DNA from: Candidatus Eiseniibacteriota bacterium
GTDB lineage: Bacteria; Eisenbacteria; RBG-16-71-46; CAIMUX01
Direction: 5' to 3'
Length of the DNA: 64,000 nt
NCBI GenBank assembly: GCA_029569475.1
Contig: JAKQSZ010000031.1
Coordinates: forward strand, 10,393 to 74,392
Below are positions 61,968 to 64,000 of the stretch, one piece after another. The notes beneath the pieces are model-generated. The model saw only the letters and a list, made by a program, of their open reading frames with translations. It was not told the origin of the DNA and made no database searches. Both the position numbers and the translations under genes were made by a program. How positions within the stretch are numbered: position 1 is the first letter of the stretch; the number at the start of each line of letters is the position of its first letter.

Positions 61968-63389
61968 GTGGTCGGAGAAGACGGTCAGGGAGATCGCGCG
62001 CCCGAGCGCACGTCCGGGATGCTCCACTTCGCCGGCGTGGCCGGCAGCGGCATGAGCGCGCTGGCGCAGTTCCACGTCATGTCCGGGGGCCGGGCGAGCG
62101 GAAGCGATCGCGCCTTCGACCGGGGCGAACTTCCGGAGATCCGCGCCGCGCTGCAGCGGGCCGGCATCATCATCGTCGCCCAGGATGGAAGCTTCCCCGG
62201 AGTCCGCCCCGATGCGGTGATCGTCTCCACCGCGGTCGAGGACACGGTGCCGGACGTGCGCGCCGCCCGCGCCGCGGGCATCCCCGTGCGCCACCGCTCG
62301 GAGCTGCTGGCCGGCTTCGTCAGCTCCCGCCGCACGATCGCCGTCAGCGGGACGAGCGGCAAGTCGACCGTCACCGCCATGATCTACGAGATCCTGCGCG
62401 CCGCGGGGCGCGATCCGTCGATCATCACCGGCGGGGATCTTCTGCTCCTTCGTTCGGCCGGACTGCTGGGCAACGCCGCCGCCGGCCGTTCCGACCTGCT
62501 TGTGGTGGAGGCCGACGAGAGCGACGGATCCCTCGTCCGTTACCACCCCTGGATGGGTGTGCTGTTGAACCTGCAGCGGGACCACAAGGAGCCCGAGGAG
62601 ATCGCTCCCCTCTTTGATCGGTTCCGCGAGCAGACGACCGGACCATTCGTTCTCTCCGATGATCCAGCCCTTCAGCGATGGTCCCGCGGCGCCATCACAT
62701 TCGGCTTCGGAACGGAGGCCGCCTACCGGGCCACCGAGATCCTGACCAGCCCCTTCGGTTGCGCCTTCACGGTCGACCTGGTTCGTTTCGAACTTCCCGT
62801 TCCCGGATGGCACAACATCAGCAACGCCCTCGCCGCCATCGCCGCCGCCGCGGCCTGCGGAGTGCCCCTGGTGGACATCGACGCCGGCTTGCGCCGCTTT
62901 CACGGCGTGGCCCGCCGCTTCCAGTCGCTGGGATCGCGCGGCGGCGTGGAGGTCATCGACGACTTCGGCCACAACCCCAACAAGATCCGGGCGAGCCTGC
63001 AGGCGGCGCAGCTGCGCGGCGAGCGCGTCCTCGCCTTCTTCCAGCCCCACGGGTTCGGGCCGACCCGGTTTCTGCGCGATGACCTCATCCGGACCTTCGG
63101 CGAGACGCTGCGGGCGCAGGACCATCTCTACCTGCCCGAGATCTACTACGCGGGCGGCACCGCGGTGCGTGACATCTCCTCCCGGGACATCGCCGATGGG
63201 GTGGCCTCGCTCGGCCGCGCCGTGTTCTTCGACGCCGACCGCAAGGCCCTGGGGATGCGGATGGCCTCCGACGCCCGCCCGGGGGATGTCATCCTCGTGA
63301 TGGGCGCGAGGGATCCTTCCTTGACCGTTCTGGCTCGGAGAATCCTGGACTCCCTCCCGGCCAGAGGGGATGGATTGTGGAAGCCATAG
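61968..63389 (+). CDS. MurC/Mpl-like Mur ligase
   Basis: 473 aa from GTG at 61968, which has GAGGAGG 5 nt upstream; ATG at 61866 is in frame, adds a disordered 34 residues and has no SD. Mur ligases join an amino acid or peptide to UDP-N-acetylmuramate with ATP. The UDP-binding start reads FAGVAGSGMSALA (MurC: GIGGxGMS). The ATP loop is GTSGKST (128-134), where MurC and Mpl normally have GTHGKTT. The rest fits: EADESDGS, VLLNLQRDH, HNISNALAA, DDFGHNPNKIRA, FQPHGFGPTR. Because the P-loop and several motifs differ, it may be a side-branch ligase rather than the main MurC. It lies just after the DUF3810 gene and is likely in the same operon. Confidence 0.82.
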   Translation: MVGEDGQGDRAPERTSGMLHFAGVAGSGMSALAQFHVMSGGRASGSDRAFDRGELPEIRAALQRAGIIIVAQDGSFPGVRPDAVIVSTAVEDTVPDVRAARAAGIPVRHRSELLAGFVSSRRTIAVSGTSGKSTVTAMIYEILRAAGRDPSIITGGDLLLLRSAGLLGNAAAGRSDLLVVEADESDGSLVRYHPWMGVLLNLQRDHKEPEEIAPLFDRFREQTTGPFVLSDDPALQRWSRGAITFGFGTEAAYRATEILTSPFGCAFTVDLVRFELPVPGWHNISNALAAIAAAAACGVPLVDIDAGLRRFHGVARRFQSLGSRGGVEVIDDFGHNPNKIRASLQAAQLRGERVLAFFQPHGFGPTRFLRDDLIRTFGETLRAQDHLYLPEIYYAGGTAVRDISSRDIADGVASLGRAVFFDADRKALGMRMASDARPGDVILVMGARDPSLTVLARRILDSLPARGDGLWKP

Positions 63390-63613
63390 TGTCGCGAGAC
63401 CGCCCGACAAAACTCCTTCCACAACCGAGGGGACGCCGGATGGAACCGGCTTCCGATTCCCGGGCCTTCGCCGGTGTGGGCGATTGCACGCGCGAGATCA
63501 TCGCCGTCCGACAGACACGGGGCCGACGGTCTCTCCTTTGTCTCCGAGGTACAGGGTGCTGACGCGTTGACCGCGATGACCTGCCGGTGCCGGTTTCTCT
63601 CCCACGGTCCTCC

Positions 63614-63653
63614 CCAACAGGCGTACCATTGTTCCCGGTGACTCCTGTTGGGA
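63614..63653. promoter_or_regulatory. 9-bp perfect inverted repeat upstream of the last gene
   Basis: CCCAACAGG and CCTGTTGGG flank 22 nt in the 344-bp spacer 63390-63733, about 80 nt before the start of the last gene. It could be an operator or a terminator stem for the Mur ligase operon. Nothing else in the spacer was recognised. Confidence 0.35.
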
Positions 63654-63733
63654 TCGTCCGAGCCCCACGCAGGCTTTCGGTCCTTGCATAGCCGAGCCCG
63701 GCCGCTCCCGGTCATCGAACACGGAGGGCCGCC

Positions 63734-64000
63734 ATGAACGCTCGCGACCGTTTGTTCCTGATCGGTTCGGTCCGTGGTGCCCGTCCCGCCAGTGCCGGTA
63801 TCACAGCGACAGCACGGGTGATCTGTCTGTTGCTCGCGGTCAGTGTGAACGCCCTCGCACACGCCCAGCCGCTGACCCACGGTTCCGTCGGACCCGGTCA
63901 CGGACTCGACCTGCCCGGCGGCGATGCGGTGCGCGACGGTGTTCTCCACATGAACTACGACGGCTCCGCCGAGAACGGCTGCTGCTGGGAGTACTCGGGG
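63734..64000 (+). CDS. secreted protein, 3' part outside the window
   Basis: 89 codons of an open frame that runs off the window; SD GGAGG lies before the ATG. The N-terminus has a hydrophobic stretch (ARVICLLLAVSVNALAHA) that looks like a signal peptide, followed by a start of a mature domain with GHGLDLPGGDAVRDGVLHMNYDG and a C-C-W pair. The function cannot be told from this part. Confidence 0.65.
   Translation, partial: MNARDRLFLIGSVRGARPASAGITATARVICLLLAVSVNALAHAQPLTHGSVGPGHGLDLPGGDAVRDGVLHMNYDGSAENGCCWEYSG

Noticed and set aside
63390..63733. Structured RNA or riboswitch before the last gene
   Set aside because: Only one 9-bp inverted repeat was found; no known riboswitch core motif is visible.

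Overview
The window is one GC-rich, densely coded bacterial chromosome segment. Codons end mostly in G or C, SD sites are strong, and GTG starts and 1-4 nt gene overlaps are common. The cell envelope is Gram-negative: DsbD, two outer-membrane beta-barrels, a BamE/SmpA-like lipoprotein, a TonB-C-terminal TPR protein and several lipoproteins. Three large secreted proteins end in the same FlgD-Ig-like C-terminal domain with an N-P-[FC] motif. That fits FCB-type lineages such as candidate phyla Eisenbacteria or Krumholzibacteriota. The lineage is an inference, because no rRNA or universal marker is present beyond aroC, khpA and a MurC-type ligase.

Layout. 1-3.4 kb: secreted hydrolase/FG-GAP protein behind a 14-bp repeat array. 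3.5-10.7 kb (minus): GT-C glycosyltransferase, CoA-transferase, alanine-dehydrogenase homologue, DsbD. 10.8-16 kb (minus): tRNA-Arg(UCG), a 24-aa membrane peptide, an endonuclease/exonuclease/phosphatase-fold protein, YtxH-like and DUF948-like proteins, a secreted metallopeptidase. 16-19.1 kb (minus): a 200-bp near-palindrome, a solute-binding lipoprotein and aroC, with overlapping starts. 19.2-25.7 kb (plus): GAF histidine kinase, SpoIIE-type response regulator, secreted subtilase. 25.9-31.2 kb (minus): flippase-like membrane protein, alpha/alpha-toroid protein, DNA methyltransferase, HNH nuclease, MOSC protein. 31.5-38.8 kb: small barrel, PEBP, isocitrate-dehydrogenase-like enzyme, aldo/keto reductase, an unusual transketolase, khpA. 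39-46.8 kb (plus): TPR-TonB protein, a leader peptide, an SbcD/SbcC-like pair, a patatin lipoprotein. 47-55.4 kb (minus): a secreted protein, then a compact membrane-protein operon. 55.6-64 kb: thioesterase, epimerase, BamE-like lipoprotein coupled to a four-fold SRPBCC protein, then M48 peptidase, DUF3810 peptidase and a Mur ligase.

The best candidate for an undescribed system is the operon at 48.0-55.4 kb. It holds two paralogous membrane proteins (DUF6754-like, from memory), three further membrane proteins with overlapping genes, a DUF169 protein downstream and a large outer-membrane barrel upstream. The two paralogues are nearly identical in their cytoplasmic part but carry different fibronectin-like outer domains, which suggests a hetero-oligomeric envelope complex.

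Other distinctive points are a Rad50/SbcC-like ATPase with a membrane hairpin in its coiled coil, a four-hairpin array in the predicted leader of the M48 gene, the near-palindrome, an alanine-dehydrogenase homologue without its substrate lysine, and short tandem repeats in many spacers and protein linkers.
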